64,000 nucleotides of DNA from Phycisphaerae bacterium (GCA_024102815.1 JAGFJJ010000078.1:62001-126000); one strand, 5' to 3'. Shown: positions 24,365 to 33,626, numbered from the stretch's first letter. The notes: a model not told the origin generated them from the letters alone. Numbers and translations: made by a program.

Positions 24365-26848
24365 TCACGAGCCGAATGCGTTCTGGAATTCCGCGAGATC
24401 GTAAAGGTCCACGTCCCCGTCGATATCGAAATCGAAGATCTCGCATGTTTCTTCCAACGGGCTCCCGGCCGACCCGAAACATCCCTGCATGGGAAAATCC
24501 ATACCGCCTGACGATGGTGCGCTGAAGTCGTCGAGGTCGAGATCGCAGTCGGCATCGTAGTCGCCCTTGTGGCCGGAACAGCCGGTGCATTGCCAGCGAG
24601 CCAGGTAGGCCGAGACCTGATCTCCGGCGGTGGTGAAACTACCACCGACATAAAGCGTGGGCCCCGAGCCGTCGTCAAATACAGTGAGTGCACTTACCGT
24701 TCCGTTCACTCCCGCTCCTAGGGCCGACCAGGTCGAGCCGTCCCATTTGGCGATTCCATTCGCGCTTATCCCTCCGGCCGTGTTGAAATCGCCCCCTGCG
24801 TAGAGCGCCGGACCGCTCCCATTATCGAAGACCGTGAGGGCGCGGACGCCATAGAAATTATTATCTATCCCCGTCCCCAGTGGCGACCATGTGGAGCCGT
24901 CCCACTTGGCGATGTTGTTGGCGCTGACTCCCCCGGCATAGGCGAACCGGCCCCCCGCATAGAGCGCCGGTCCGCTGCCGTCATCGAAAACAGTCAGGGC
25001 GTAGACATCGGCACTGGGGAAACCGCCAATTCCCAGCCCCAGGACCCGCCAGCTTGAACCATTCCATCGAAGGATGCCGAAGGGGTACATCGCGCCGGCC
25101 ACGTAGAGCGCCGGCCCGCTTCCGTCATCGAAGACGGTCAGGGCGTAGATCAGGTGAGCATAGGGGGCTGGAATTTCCGCTTCCAGGGGCGACCAGTTCA
25201 AGCCGTTCCACCTGGCGATGTTTTCGGCGATGACTCCACCGGCGGTACCAAAGTACCCTCCTGCATACAATGCCGGGCCGCCGCCGTCGTCGAAGACAGC
25301 TAGCGTCCGGACCCATTCGTTCATCCCTGTCCCCAGGGTCGACCAGGTCGAGCCGTTCCACTTGGCGATACGGTTCGCGCTTACCTCTCCGGCGGTTGTG
25401 AAGTAGCCCCCCGCGTAAAGCGCCGGGCCACCGCCGTCGTCGAAGACGGCGAGCCTCAAGACCCAGTCGTTCAACCCGGTCCCCAGGGATGACCAAGTCG
25501 AGCCGTTCCATCTGGCGATCCGATTCGCGATAACTGCTCCGGCGCCAGTGAACTTTCCCCCCGCGTAGAGCGCCGGTCCGGTGCCATCATCGAATTCGGC
25601 CAGGGCCACGACCGAATCGTTCATTCCCGTCCCCAAGGCCGACCAAGTCGATCCGTCCCATTTGGCGATTCCTTTGGCGTTTGCTTCACCGGCGCTGGTG
25701 AACTGGCCTCCCGCAAACAACGCCGAACCGTTGCCGTCGTCGAAGACAGCGAGAGCGTAGACATAAGGGTAGGATTCCTCCGACACCCCTGCGTCGAGGG
25801 CCGACCACGTCGTGCCGTCCCACTTGGCGATGTACTGGGCGGTGACTCCACCGGCAGTACCAAAACCCCCTCCTGCGTACAATGCCGGTCCGCCGCCGTC
25901 GTCGAAGACGGCGAGTTCCCCGACACCGCCGTCTGTTCCCGTACCCAGGGTCGACCAGTTCGAGCCGTCCCACCTGGCGACGTTGTTGGCGCTCATCCCC
26001 CCGGCCGTGGTAAAGAAACCCCCCGTATACAGCGCAGGTCCTCCCCCGTCATCGAAGACGGTGAGAGTACTGATCGTGCCGTTCAACCCAGTCCCCAAGC
26101 CCGACCAGGTTGATCCGTCCCATTTGGCGATTCCATTGGCGCTTATCCCTCCGGCCGTGTTGAAATCGCCCCCTGCGTAGAGCGCCGGACCGCTCCCATC
26201 ATCGAAGACCGTGAGGGCGCCGACGCCATAGAAATTATTGTCTATCCCCGTCCCCAGTGGCGACCATGTGGAGCCGTTCCACTTGGCGATGTTGTTGGCG
26301 CTGACCCCTCCGGCGGTTGTAAAAAGGCCCCCTGCGTATAATGCCGGCCCCGATCCGTCATCGAAGACGGTCAAGGTCGAGACATAGCCGTCGGTTCCCG
26401 TTCCGACGGGCGACCACGCCGAGCCGTCCCACTTGGCGATATGGTTGGCGCTCACCCCTCCGGCGGTCGTGAACGATCCCGCGGCATAGAGCGCCGGACC
26501 GCCGCCGTCATCGAATACGGCGAGGGCGCCGACGTAGTTGCCTATCCCCGTTCCCAGGGTTGACCACGTCGAGCCGTTCCAGGCGGCAATGTTGTTCGCC
26601 ACCACATCGCCCGCGACCGTAATTTCCCCGCCGACAACGAGCAATTCCGGCTGTCCTCCGGGGCCGTCGGGATCGTAGGCGGTCATGGCGAGGATGGTGA
26701 AGTTAACTCCCGGTACGCCCTCTCCCGGGAGCCACTGGCACTCCGCGTGCGCCGGCGCGGATGCCGAAGCTGCAAAGATTATCAGCAATAAAGCCGATGC
26801 GAAACGCCGGCCGGCCGCTCGATCCATCCGGATGCCTCTTGTTAGCAT
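24365..26848 (-). CDS. Secreted 14-repeat protein with dockerin-like C-terminus
   Basis: An 827-residue protein. A signal peptide ends near SAPAHA; the body is made of about 14 repeats of roughly 50 residues, each with a VFDDGSGPALYAGG-type segment followed by TTAGGVSANNIAKWDG and STWSPLGTG. Such repeats suggest a beta-propeller or similar solenoid. The C-terminus (GDYDADCDLDLDDF and FDFDIDGDVDLYDLAEFQ) has two calcium-binding dockerin-like loops, as in many planctomycete exported proteins. ATG 26848 or the second ATG at 26827 could be the start; both have GA-rich sites upstream. It is probably extracellular or surface bound; ligand unknown. Confidence 0.85.
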   Translation of the reverse strand: MLTRGIRMDRAAGRRFASALLLIIFAASASAPAHAECQWLPGEGVPGVNFTILAMTAYDPDGPGGQPELLVVGGEITVAGDVVANNIAAWNGSTWSTLGTGIGNYVGALAVFDDGGGPALYAAGSFTTAGGVSANHIAKWDGSAWSPVGTGTDGYVSTLTVFDDGSGPALYAGGLFTTAGGVSANNIAKWNGSTWSPLGTGIDNNFYGVGALTVFDDGSGPALYAGGDFNTAGGISANGIAKWDGSTWSGLGTGLNGTISTLTVFDDGGGPALYTGGFFTTAGGMSANNVARWDGSNWSTLGTGTDGGVGELAVFDDGGGPALYAGGGFGTAGGVTAQYIAKWDGTTWSALDAGVSEESYPYVYALAVFDDGNGSALFAGGQFTSAGEANAKGIAKWDGSTWSALGTGMNDSVVALAEFDDGTGPALYAGGKFTGAGAVIANRIARWNGSTWSSLGTGLNDWVLRLAVFDDGGGPALYAGGYFTTAGEVSANRIAKWNGSTWSTLGTGMNEWVRTLAVFDDGGGPALYAGGYFGTAGGVIAENIARWNGLNWSPLEAEIPAPYAHLIYALTVFDDGSGPALYVAGAMYPFGILRWNGSSWRVLGLGIGGFPSADVYALTVFDDGSGPALYAGGRFAYAGGVSANNIAKWDGSTWSPLGTGIDNNFYGVRALTVFDNGSGPALYAGGDFNTAGGISANGIAKWDGSTWSALGAGVNGTVSALTVFDDGSGPTLYVGGSFTTAGDQVSAYLARWQCTGCSGHKGDYDADCDLDLDDFSAPSSGGMDFPMQGCFGSAGSPLEETCEIFDFDIDGDVDLYDLAEFQNAFGS
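24744..24928. repeat. 185-bp near-identical internal repeat (copy also at 26121-26305)
   Basis: Within the repeat-protein gene, bases 24744-24928 and 26121-26305 have the same length and differ at only a handful of positions, while neighbouring repeats diverge much more. This points to recent duplication or gene conversion inside the gene and could change repeat number. Confidence 0.7.
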
Positions 26849-27131
26849 CGCCTTGCCCCTCTTTGATGCCCGCGCGGTATTCGGATTGCAGGGCTTCCGT
26901 AGAATACCCGGAAAGCCATCGCCGGTACAAGCTAAAGTTCACTTAACTGATTGGGGCCGTGGGGCGGCACCATTCGAAGTGGTTGTCGTCGGCCTGGGAC
27001 GGAACTCGGCGTTGATGCCGGTGGAACTCGACCGGCCGAAGGGATCGTGGTAAAGATCACCAGGCGGGGCGGTCTGTCTGCCGGCCGCGCGGAAGTAAAG
27101 GTCCTAGGGTCATTTCTGTGGGAGCGAAGTC

Positions 27132-27617
27132 ATGAAGGGTGTATTCGGTCTGATGGCCGGGCTGGCGTTGTTGGCGTTCCTGGGTGCCTCGTGGCTTTCG
27201 CGGGAGAGTATGCGTGATCACGGTCGGGCGATCGCGGTGGCGTTCGGCGCGCCGCACGACGGGAAGATCGAGGTTCACCTGGGCGTGCCGCCGGGCGTGA
27301 TCATCGTCGATCCGCCGGATAGAGACCAAGAGAAGCGGATGACGTGGAACGAGTGGATCGACGCGCACTACAAGCTCCAGAAGAAAGACGGGACGCCGGT
27401 GCGGCTGAAGAAAATGGGGACCAGCGGGCTGTTCGTGGGTGAGCCGGCGGGAGGCGCCCCGGAGTTCTGCGTTATGGGCGAGATCGAGCAGGGGCAGGAC
27501 TACGCGTTCGACTTCAAACCCAAGATGCACGAGAAGAATGTGTATCGGTATGAGTTCACGGCTCCGACGGAGGAGGTGAAGGTGAGCCGGCCGAATTTCG
27601 AGTTGGTGACGGAGTAG
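27132..27617 (+). CDS. Hypothetical membrane-anchored or exported protein
   Basis: A 161-residue protein with one N-terminal hydrophobic segment (FGLMAGLALLAFLGASWL) and a soluble remainder. The remainder contains GKIEVHLGVPPGVIIVDPP and a C-terminal EFTAPTEEVKVSRPNF. No family is recognised. ATG 27132 has GGGAG upstream. It is monocistronic and converges on the gene at 27784. Confidence 0.65.
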   Translation: MKGVFGLMAGLALLAFLGASWLSRESMRDHGRAIAVAFGAPHDGKIEVHLGVPPGVIIVDPPDRDQEKRMTWNEWIDAHYKLQKKDGTPVRLKKMGTSGLFVGEPAGGAPEFCVMGEIEQGQDYAFDFKPKMHEKNVYRYEFTAPTEEVKVSRPNFELVTE

Positions 27618-27653
27618 GGAGGGGATCAAGAGACGAGGTCCCAGAGGAGCGAC

Positions 27654-27693
27654 CGCTTGGGCCCCAAGCGACAACGCACCCACGAGGCGTGGG
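27654..27693. repeat. Two adjacent hairpins between convergent genes
   Basis: CGCTTGGG-C-CCCAAGCG (27654-27670) and CCCACG-AGG-CGTGGG (27679-27693) are perfect inverted repeats between two convergent genes. They could slow transcription from both sides, but neither has a T-tract. Confidence 0.4.
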
Positions 27694-27783
27694 CGTGGGC
27701 TCCGAGGGAGAACATGGCCGCAAGCGCGGACATGGTGATCGACGGTGCAATAATGGTGCGTCAGGAGAGGCTGTTTGCGAAAG

Positions 27784-28221
27784 CTACGACGACTGAACAG
27801 ATCGTTCCAATCGGAGCACCCATACGAGTGCGACGAGAGCAACTATCAGTCCGACAAGAATAAATCCCCAGATGATCAGGCGCACCCATTTGGGCCCCAG
27901 ACGGAGCTTCCATGGCATTGCTGGGTACTGGGCAATCGTAATGGCTACCAAGATTGGAGCGACTGCAAGCACAAAGCCCAGGTTCTCGAGCTTCTTGGAC
28001 TTGGAGTCGGAGTGGGTAAACGTTGCGTACACACTCAGGATGATACCGACCAATATGCACGCCAGCCATAGTGTGAAGCAGATCCAGAACATGGCCCGCT
28101 TGCGGGTGAGGACACGGTTCCTCCTTTGGGCGTACGGCAACTCCGCGCGGTTTTCTCGTTCATCAACAGCGCCTTCATTCTTGGCAGCAGGCGTGAGGGA
28201 GTTGTTGGCATTCTGATTCAT
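27784..28221 (-). CDS. Hypothetical small membrane protein
   Basis: A 145-residue protein with a hydrophilic N-terminus, then hydrophobic segments around FWICFTLWLACILVGIILSVY, LGFVLAVAPILVAITIAQ and IIWGFILVGLIVALVALVW. Three membrane helices are likely. No domain is recognised. The base composition is less GC-rich than its neighbours, which may indicate a lineage-specific gene. Confidence 0.6.
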   Translation of the reverse strand: MNQNANNSLTPAAKNEGAVDERENRAELPYAQRRNRVLTRKRAMFWICFTLWLACILVGIILSVYATFTHSDSKSKKLENLGFVLAVAPILVAITIAQYPAMPWKLRLGPKWVRLIIWGFILVGLIVALVALVWVLRLERSVQSS

Positions 28222-28254
28222 TGAGAATTGGTCCGCACGGCGGACCCTACGAAG

Positions 28255-29400
28255 TCATCTCTTTACCCTTGTCCCCTCGTGCAGTTGCGTCACGGCCGCG
28301 ATGAGCATTTGCGCAGCCGCTTCGATTTCGGAATCCGTGGTCGGGGAGCCCACGCTCAGGCGGACCATGCCGCAGGAGACGTCCGGCGGGACGTTCATGG
28401 CGGTGAGCACGTCGGAGTGGGATTGGGCGCCGGCGTGGCAGGCCGCACCGGTGCTGGCGCACAACTCCGGGCAGCGAGCGAGCACGTCCGCGCCGTAGCA
28501 ATCGCGGAATCCGACGGCCAGCGTATTCGGCAGGCGGTGCTCGGGATGGCCGAGCAGGACGACGTCATCGCCCAAGGCGGCGCGAAGGAGATCGAACAGG
28601 TTGTCGCGCAGCGAGCGCAGGCGGTCGGCTTCGTCGAGGCGGTCGATGGCGAGATCGGCGGCGGTCCCGAGGGCGACAATGTTGGCCACGGGCTCGGTTC
28701 CGGCGCGCCGGCCGCCTTCGTGTCCGGCGCCGTGGTGGAGGGGTTCGATCTGGATGCCGCGGCGGATGTAGAGGGCGCCGATGCCGGGCGGGGCGTAGAG
28801 CTTGTGTCCGGCGACGGAGAGGAAGTCGACGCCGAGTTCGCTTACGTCGGTGGGAATCTTGCCGCAGGACTGGGCGGCGTCGGTGTGCATGAGGACCTCG
28901 CCTTCGCGGGCGATGGCGGCGATCTCGGCGATGTTCTGGATCGTGCCTACCTCGTTGTTGGCGTGCATGACGGAGATGAGAATGGTCGTGCCGCGGACCT
29001 CGCCGGCGATGGTCTGGGGATCGACGAGGCCGTGGGCGTCGACGGGGACGACGGTGATCTCGTAGCCGAGCTGCTCCAGATAGTGACACGGGTTTGACAC
29101 CGCGGGGTGCTCGACGGCGGAGATGATGATGTGCTTGCCGCGGTCGCGGAGGGCGTGGGCGACGCCCTTGATGACGTGGTTGTTGGCCTCGGTGCCGCCG
29201 GAGGTGAAGACGATTTCGTCGGGCTCGGCGCCAAGCATGGCGGCGAGCTGGCGGCGGGCGTCGTCGACGGCGCGGCGGAGGGGTCGGCCGGCGGCGTGGG
29301 CGGAGGAGGGGTTGCCGTAGTGCTCACCGAGCCAGGGAAGCATGGCATCGCGGACCTGGGGGTCGAGCGGGGTGGAGGCGTTGTAGTCGAGGTAGATCAT
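28255..29400 (-). CDS. Cysteine desulfurase (NifS/IscS family)
   Basis: A 381-residue PLP enzyme that takes sulfur from cysteine for Fe-S clusters and thiolation. It opens MIYLDYNASTPLDPQVRDAM, contains the cofactor lysine in SVAGHKLYAPPGIG, and has the flexible-loop active-site cysteine in CASTGAACHAGA. ATG 29400 is chosen because everything upstream in frame lacks homology and the family begins at this motif. It diverges from a phosphoglycerate-dehydrogenase-like gene. Whether it is IscS or NifS type cannot be settled here. Confidence 0.92.
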   Translation of the reverse strand: MIYLDYNASTPLDPQVRDAMLPWLGEHYGNPSSAHAAGRPLRRAVDDARRQLAAMLGAEPDEIVFTSGGTEANNHVIKGVAHALRDRGKHIIISAVEHPAVSNPCHYLEQLGYEITVVPVDAHGLVDPQTIAGEVRGTTILISVMHANNEVGTIQNIAEIAAIAREGEVLMHTDAAQSCGKIPTDVSELGVDFLSVAGHKLYAPPGIGALYIRRGIQIEPLHHGAGHEGGRRAGTEPVANIVALGTAADLAIDRLDEADRLRSLRDNLFDLLRAALGDDVVLLGHPEHRLPNTLAVGFRDCYGADVLARCPELCASTGAACHAGAQSHSDVLTAMNVPPDVSCGMVRLSVGSPTTDSEIEAAAQMLIAAVTQLHEGTRVKR

Positions 29401-29501
29401 GGCGGAATCCTGCGAATTCTGGCAGCGGTACCCGGTTCCGGCGGACGTGGGCATTGTACGAGGATTTGGGAGAAACGTCCGCGCGGGCGCGCCGGGAGCT
29501 A

Positions 29502-29530
29502 CCGCGCAGGCTTCAGGCCTGCGGCTCGCT
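29502..29530. repeat. Dispersed palindromic repeat, copy 2
   Basis: GCAGGC-TTCAG-GCCTGC (29506-29522) with CCGC before and GGCTCGCT after matches the element at 24228-24255. It sits between the divergent cysteine desulfurase and dehydrogenase genes. Confidence 0.55.
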
Positions 29531-29664
29531 GAAGTCCGGCGGCACGGTTCTTGCAAGAAGATGGTTGCGGCGTTGGTGCCTGTGGAGTTCGGCGGCGGAC
29601 GTGGAACGATGCGGCGCGGCGGGGAGTCGCCCGCGCCCGTCTATTTGCGGCGGAGGATGCGACG

Positions 29665-30639
29665 ATGAAGGTGCTCATTGCGGACAAGTTCGAGGCTCAC
29701 GGCGTGGATGCGCTGAAGGCGGCGGGATGCGAGGTGCTGGTCGATTCCGAACTGAAGGACAAGGCGCTGGCGGAGGCGATCAAGAAGCACACCCCGCAGG
29801 TGCTGGTGGTCCGCAGCACGAAGGTCACGGGCGACATGTTCGATAACGGCTCGAGCCTGAAGATGGTGGTGCGGGCCGGGTCGGGATACGACACGATCGA
29901 CGTGAACGCGGCGACGGAGCGGGGCGTCCGCGTGACGAACTGCCCGGGGATGAACTCGGTGGCGGTGGCGGAGTTGACGCTGGGGCTGATGATCGCCCTG
30001 GACCGGAAGATCGTGGACGAAACGGATGATCTGCGACGGGGGGTCTGGAACAAGAAGGAATACAGCAAGGCCCGGGGACTCAAGGACAGCACGCTGGGGA
30101 TCGTGGGCCTGGGGCGCATCGGGTACGAGGTCGCACGGCGGGCGAAGGCGTTCGAGATGAAGCTGCTCTACTGCGACGTGATCGCCCGGCCGGAGGTCGA
30201 GAAAGAGCTGGGCATGCGGCGGGTAACGTTTGAGGACATCCTGCGGGAGTCCGATTTCGTAACGGTGCACGTGCCGGGCGGTGGTGATACGAAGCACCTG
30301 ATCGGGGCGAAAGAGCTGGCGACGATGAAGCCGACGGCGTTCGTGCTGAATTGCAGCCGGGGCGGGGTGATCGACGAGACAGCACTGGGCGAGGCGCTGA
30401 AGTCGAACAAGCTGGCGGGCGCGGCGCTGGACGTGTACGAGATCGAGCCCGGGGCGAACGACAAGGAATTCAAAGACCCGGTGGCGAAGGTGCCGCATCT
30501 GTACGGGACGCACCACGTGGGGGCGTCGACGGAGCAAGCGCAGAAGGCGGTGGCCGACGAGGCGGTGCGGATCATCAAGACGTACAAGGACACCGGTCAG
30601 TTCTTGAACTGCGTGAACATGCCCAAGGCCGGGGGGTGA
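29665..30639 (+). CDS. D-3-phosphoglycerate dehydrogenase-like 2-hydroxyacid dehydrogenase
   Basis: A 324-residue NAD-dependent dehydrogenase. It has the Rossmann motif LGIVGLGRIGYEVA, the catalytic arginine in VLNCSRGGVIDE, and the acid-base histidine region GTHHVGASTEQAQ, which is typical of SerA rather than of other hydroxyacid dehydrogenases. It lacks the C-terminal ACT domain of long SerA enzymes, so serine feedback may be absent. ATG 29665 has CGGAGG about 8 bases upstream. It probably makes 3-phosphohydroxypyruvate for serine synthesis; a related 2-hydroxyacid substrate is possible. Confidence 0.85.
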   Translation: MKVLIADKFEAHGVDALKAAGCEVLVDSELKDKALAEAIKKHTPQVLVVRSTKVTGDMFDNGSSLKMVVRAGSGYDTIDVNAATERGVRVTNCPGMNSVAVAELTLGLMIALDRKIVDETDDLRRGVWNKKEYSKARGLKDSTLGIVGLGRIGYEVARRAKAFEMKLLYCDVIARPEVEKELGMRRVTFEDILRESDFVTVHVPGGGDTKHLIGAKELATMKPTAFVLNCSRGGVIDETALGEALKSNKLAGAALDVYEIEPGANDKEFKDPVAKVPHLYGTHHVGASTEQAQKAVADEAVRIIKTYKDTGQFLNCVNMPKAGG

Positions 30640-30830
30640 TTTCGGCGCGGGCGAAAAGCCAAGCGGGCGAGCGGCGGCGCGACGTATTGAACGCGGTTGC
30701 CCGTTCGCGCGCAGGGCATCCCAAGTCCGACAATTTCTGTTTGTCCCAATCCTGCGATTCGCCGTTAAGATTTCCGCGGTGGCGCGTGCAGGGGGCGCCT
30801 GCGCGCGGAGTCTTGTGACACGGTGGATCC

Positions 30831-31640
30831 TTGAAGCTCGGCATTCTTACCAGCATTGATACGCGGCATCGGTACTCCGCGCGGGCGCTGTGCGAGCAAT
30901 TGCCGGTCGTGGCCGTGGCGTACGAGGAGACCGGCTACAGCCCGGCCGACGTGCGTCTTGACGAGCTGACGGAGCGGGAGCGGGCCATCGTAAAGGAGCA
31001 CTTTGCAGAGCGCGGGCGGCAGGAGGAGCGGTACTTCGGGCACAACGCTACTTTTCTTGAAGATGGTGGAGGATGCGCCGCGCGGCGGTTGTCGCCGGGG
31101 ACGTTGAACTCGCCGGAGACGCTTCGGTTCCTGGAGGAGGCGGGGGTCGATACGGTCGTGGTGTACGGGACGAACCTGGTTCGGCCGCCGCTGCTGGGGC
31201 GCTGGCCGGGGCGAATGATCAACCTGCACCTGGGGCTCTCGCCCTACTACCGGGGTACGGCGACGAATTTCTATCCGCTATTGAACGAGGAGCCGGAGTA
31301 CGTGGGAGCGACAGTGCACCTGCTGGACGCGGGGATCGACAGCGGGCCGATTCTGCGACACGCCCGGCCGGAGATCGTGGCGGGCGACCGGCCGCACACG
31401 ATCGGGTGCAAGGCGATTCTGGCGGGGATTGAAGCGATGATCGGCGTGCTGCGTGAACTCGACGCCGGTCGCATCGAGCCGGTGACGCCCTGGGCGGTGG
31501 CGAATCCGCGGCTGTATCTGCGGAAGGACTACCATCCGCGGCAGGTGGTGGAACTGTATCGGAAGCTCGATGCGGGGTTGATCGAGCGATACGTGGAAAG
31601 GGCGGAGGAGGTGGCGCCGAGGGTTAAGTGGGTACCCTAG
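30831..31640 (+). CDS. Formyltransferase-family protein
   Basis: A 269-residue protein with the formyltransferase core INLHLGLSPYYRGTATNFYP, where asparagine and histidine bind folate and substrate. GATVHLLDAGIDSGPIL follows, with the catalytic aspartate. These motifs are shared by PurN, Fmt and sugar N-formyltransferases. The N-terminus (LTSIDTRHRYSARALCEQL) is not that of PurN or Fmt, so a sugar or other amine is a likely acceptor. The TTG start has GGTGG upstream and no better start is in frame. It stands alone between the dehydrogenase and a membrane protein. Confidence 0.75.
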   Translation: MKLGILTSIDTRHRYSARALCEQLPVVAVAYEETGYSPADVRLDELTERERAIVKEHFAERGRQEERYFGHNATFLEDGGGCAARRLSPGTLNSPETLRFLEEAGVDTVVVYGTNLVRPPLLGRWPGRMINLHLGLSPYYRGTATNFYPLLNEEPEYVGATVHLLDAGIDSGPILRHARPEIVAGDRPHTIGCKAILAGIEAMIGVLRELDAGRIEPVTPWAVANPRLYLRKDYHPRQVVELYRKLDAGLIERYVERAEEVAPRVKWVP

Positions 31641-31700
31641 AATGCAAAGGGGGACGGAACGCTGCCATCAAAGGTCTTGAGCTTGCCAGCCGGGAACTTC

Positions 31701-32423
31701 ATGATGCGTTGGTCCGCCAAGATGAAGGGTCCGAAACCTCAAACGGGTGAGAAGCCGGATGAGGGCATTCCGTCATTGTGCCCCGAGTGCCTTTACGACT
31801 TGACGGGTCTAGGAAGGGGTTTGGTCCGCTGCCCAGAGTGCGGGAAGAACGTTGAGCTCCCACTTCCTTCGGTATCGTCGAGGCAAATGGATAATGTTCT
31901 TCGGGTGCTGGAGTCGTCGCCTGTGCTTTGTGTCGCGTTATTCCTGGCGGCGATGCTTTTTCAATTAGACTATCCAGTTATGCAATTGGGTCCATTTGCC
32001 GGGAAGAACGAGATTCTATTGCTGGTAATCTGGGTGATCGCGGTAGTGCGTAACACGGTGGATGTTGGAGTTCCTCAGCAGAGGATTCGAACATTGGCAT
32101 GGTATCACTTGGCCGGTGTTGCAGGCTTTCTTGGCGTCATCGCCCTTTGGATCGGGGCGGGAGCCTTTCTGGTGGTCCTTTGGGGACCACTGAATTCTAA
32201 CGCGCCCAACGAACCTGTTGGTTCAATGTTGTTATTGGGATTGGCGGCTGCTGCTACTGCTACGGTTCTGTTGGCGGTCATTGTGCCCATTATTTATCGG
32301 AAGGCGAAGGCCGCGCAACGGGTGTCCGATTTGCCGAAGGCTCTGAAGTTGATCCGTCGAGAGCTGCTGCGGAAGCCGGGGAAAGCGCACCGAGACAAGG
32401 GCGAGTCTCCTATTTCTTCTTGA
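31701..32423 (+). CDS. Zinc-ribbon membrane protein
   Basis: A 240-residue protein with an N-terminal zinc ribbon (CPECLYDLTGLG, then RCPECG) and four hydrophobic segments (for example LCVALFLAAMLFQL, LLLVIWVIAVV, LAGVAGFLGVIALWIG and LLGLAAAATATVLLAVIVPI). Such ribbon-plus-membrane proteins are frequent in Planctomycetes and uncharacterised. ATG 31701 has GGGAAC upstream; TTG 31677 is an alternative. Its 3' end overlaps the convergent gene by 14 bases. Confidence 0.7.
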   Translation: MMRWSAKMKGPKPQTGEKPDEGIPSLCPECLYDLTGLGRGLVRCPECGKNVELPLPSVSSRQMDNVLRVLESSPVLCVALFLAAMLFQLDYPVMQLGPFAGKNEILLLVIWVIAVVRNTVDVGVPQQRIRTLAWYHLAGVAGFLGVIALWIGAGAFLVVLWGPLNSNAPNEPVGSMLLLGLAAAATATVLLAVIVPIIYRKAKAAQRVSDLPKALKLIRRELLRKPGKAHRDKGESPISS

Positions 32424-32961
32424 GCACCGCTCGCCAGCCGGTTGCCGTGGGGTGGATCGGCGCCGGTTGGGAAGCGAGGCGAATGTCGTCCACCATGTAG
32501 AAGCACCCCGGGTCGGCCTGGGCGGCTTCGCGGAGCAGGCGGGGGGTGAGGCGCCGGCGGGTCTCGATAAAGAGCAGGCTGACGTGACCCTCGCGGCCTT
32601 GGCCCTCGAAGGTGGTCACGAGGTGTCCGCGATCGCGCAGTAGCGCAGCCAATTCGGCGCCCCGGTGTGAGAAGACCCGGACGACTTGCCGGCCGAAGGC
32701 CACGTATCCTTCCAGCTTCACGCCGATGTAGTTTCCGCAGGCGAATCCAAAAGCGTAGGCCACGATGTAGAAGGGGGATTCGAGGTTGTTGAGCACCTTG
32801 GAGGCCGCCAGCACCCAGATGAGCACCTCGAAGAACCCGAGCATCCAGGCCAGGAACGCCCGTCCCTGGACGACACTGATGGTGCGCATGGTGCCGAGGC
32901 TGACGTCGCCGATTCGGGCGAGCACGATCAGGAAGCATGTCACAATGACTTCAGTATTCAT
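32410..32961 (-). CDS. DUF5698/DUF2179 membrane protein (UPF0316-like)
   Basis: A 183-residue protein with three N-terminal membrane helices, the segment RIGDVSLGTMRTISVVQGR that marks the UPF0316 family, and a C-terminal DUF2179 domain (REGHVSLLFIETRRR, GCFYMVDDIR). Its function is unknown; DUF2179 domains may bind nucleotides. AAGGTGA precedes the ATG. Confidence 0.85.
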   Translation of the reverse strand: MNTEVIVTCFLIVLARIGDVSLGTMRTISVVQGRAFLAWMLGFFEVLIWVLAASKVLNNLESPFYIVAYAFGFACGNYIGVKLEGYVAFGRQVVRVFSHRGAELAALLRDRGHLVTTFEGQGREGHVSLLFIETRRRLTPRLLREAAQADPGCFYMVDDIRLASQPAPIHPTATGWRAVLKKK

Positions 32962-33174
32962 GAATCACCTTGGGCATCTCGAACGCCAGGACATCCGGTC
33001 AGTGCAAGGCTGACAGGCAAGGCGGAGGCCGTCAATACGGCCGGGGCAATTCGCGCGAAGCGGGGAATCAAGCCGTCGACAAGCGCTGGGGCGTCAGCGT
33101 TCACGCGATTGATGGGGGACGCGCTCGATTTCGACGTGGCGGACTCCGATAAAGCGCGGGGGATGATTGCGCCC

Positions 33175-33528
33175 ATGACAGAAGACGCGAACAGTGAGAT
33201 GAAGGGGAATGGCGGCCAGTCGCCCGTTGGGGATAACCCGCGCCCGCCTGGGGCGCGCCCTCATGACGATGCTGGAAACAAGCCTGCTACCTCGGAGGAG
33301 CGTGCCGACCGGGACGAAACGCGACGCGAGATTGTCGCGGCGGGGATCAAGCTGGCGTTCGTGACGCCACTGGTATCGTCCTTCCTGGCCCGGGATGCCC
33401 AGGCCGCGGGGAGCAACCACAGCTGCTATCCGGCGGGGGCGGCGTGCGGCGGTGGGAAAGCCGAGCCTTGTTGCCCCGGCCTGTTCTGCATCGCTGATAT
33501 CGATTCCGGTGAAGATATCTGCGGTTGA
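33175..33528 (+). CDS. Knottin-like precursor peptide 1 (candidate HPr-rel-A substrate)
   Basis: A 117-residue protein with an acidic, proline/glycine-rich N-terminal half, then RREIVAAGIKLAFVTPLV, SSFLARDAQAAGSN and a short cysteine-rich tail. The tail has the spacing C-x5-C-x7-CC-x4-C-x10-C, the pattern of cystine-knot peptides. The KLAFVTPL...ARDAQAAGS part resembles leader segments seen near PqqD/HprK-like genes, and F-x-x-P resembles the YxxP motif bound by RRE domains. ATG 33175 gives exactly the same length as its tandem paralogue. Modification and export are inferred. Confidence 0.7.
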   Translation: MTEDANSEMKGNGGQSPVGDNPRPPGARPHDDAGNKPATSEERADRDETRREIVAAGIKLAFVTPLVSSFLARDAQAAGSNHSCYPAGAACGGGKAEPCCPGLFCIADIDSGEDICG

Positions 33529-33626
33529 TCGCCTCGATCGGGGGCGCCGCTTCTGCCCGGCTTACTCTGTTAATTTCACGTCCGAGAATCATCATCCGAT
33601 AGGACCGGGGACGGAGGTATGCGCGC

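Noticed and set aside
28228..29097. Open frame of 289 codons on the plus strand
   Set aside because: It is antisense to the cysteine desulfurase and made largely of Gly, Asp and Val, as expected for the complement of that gene.
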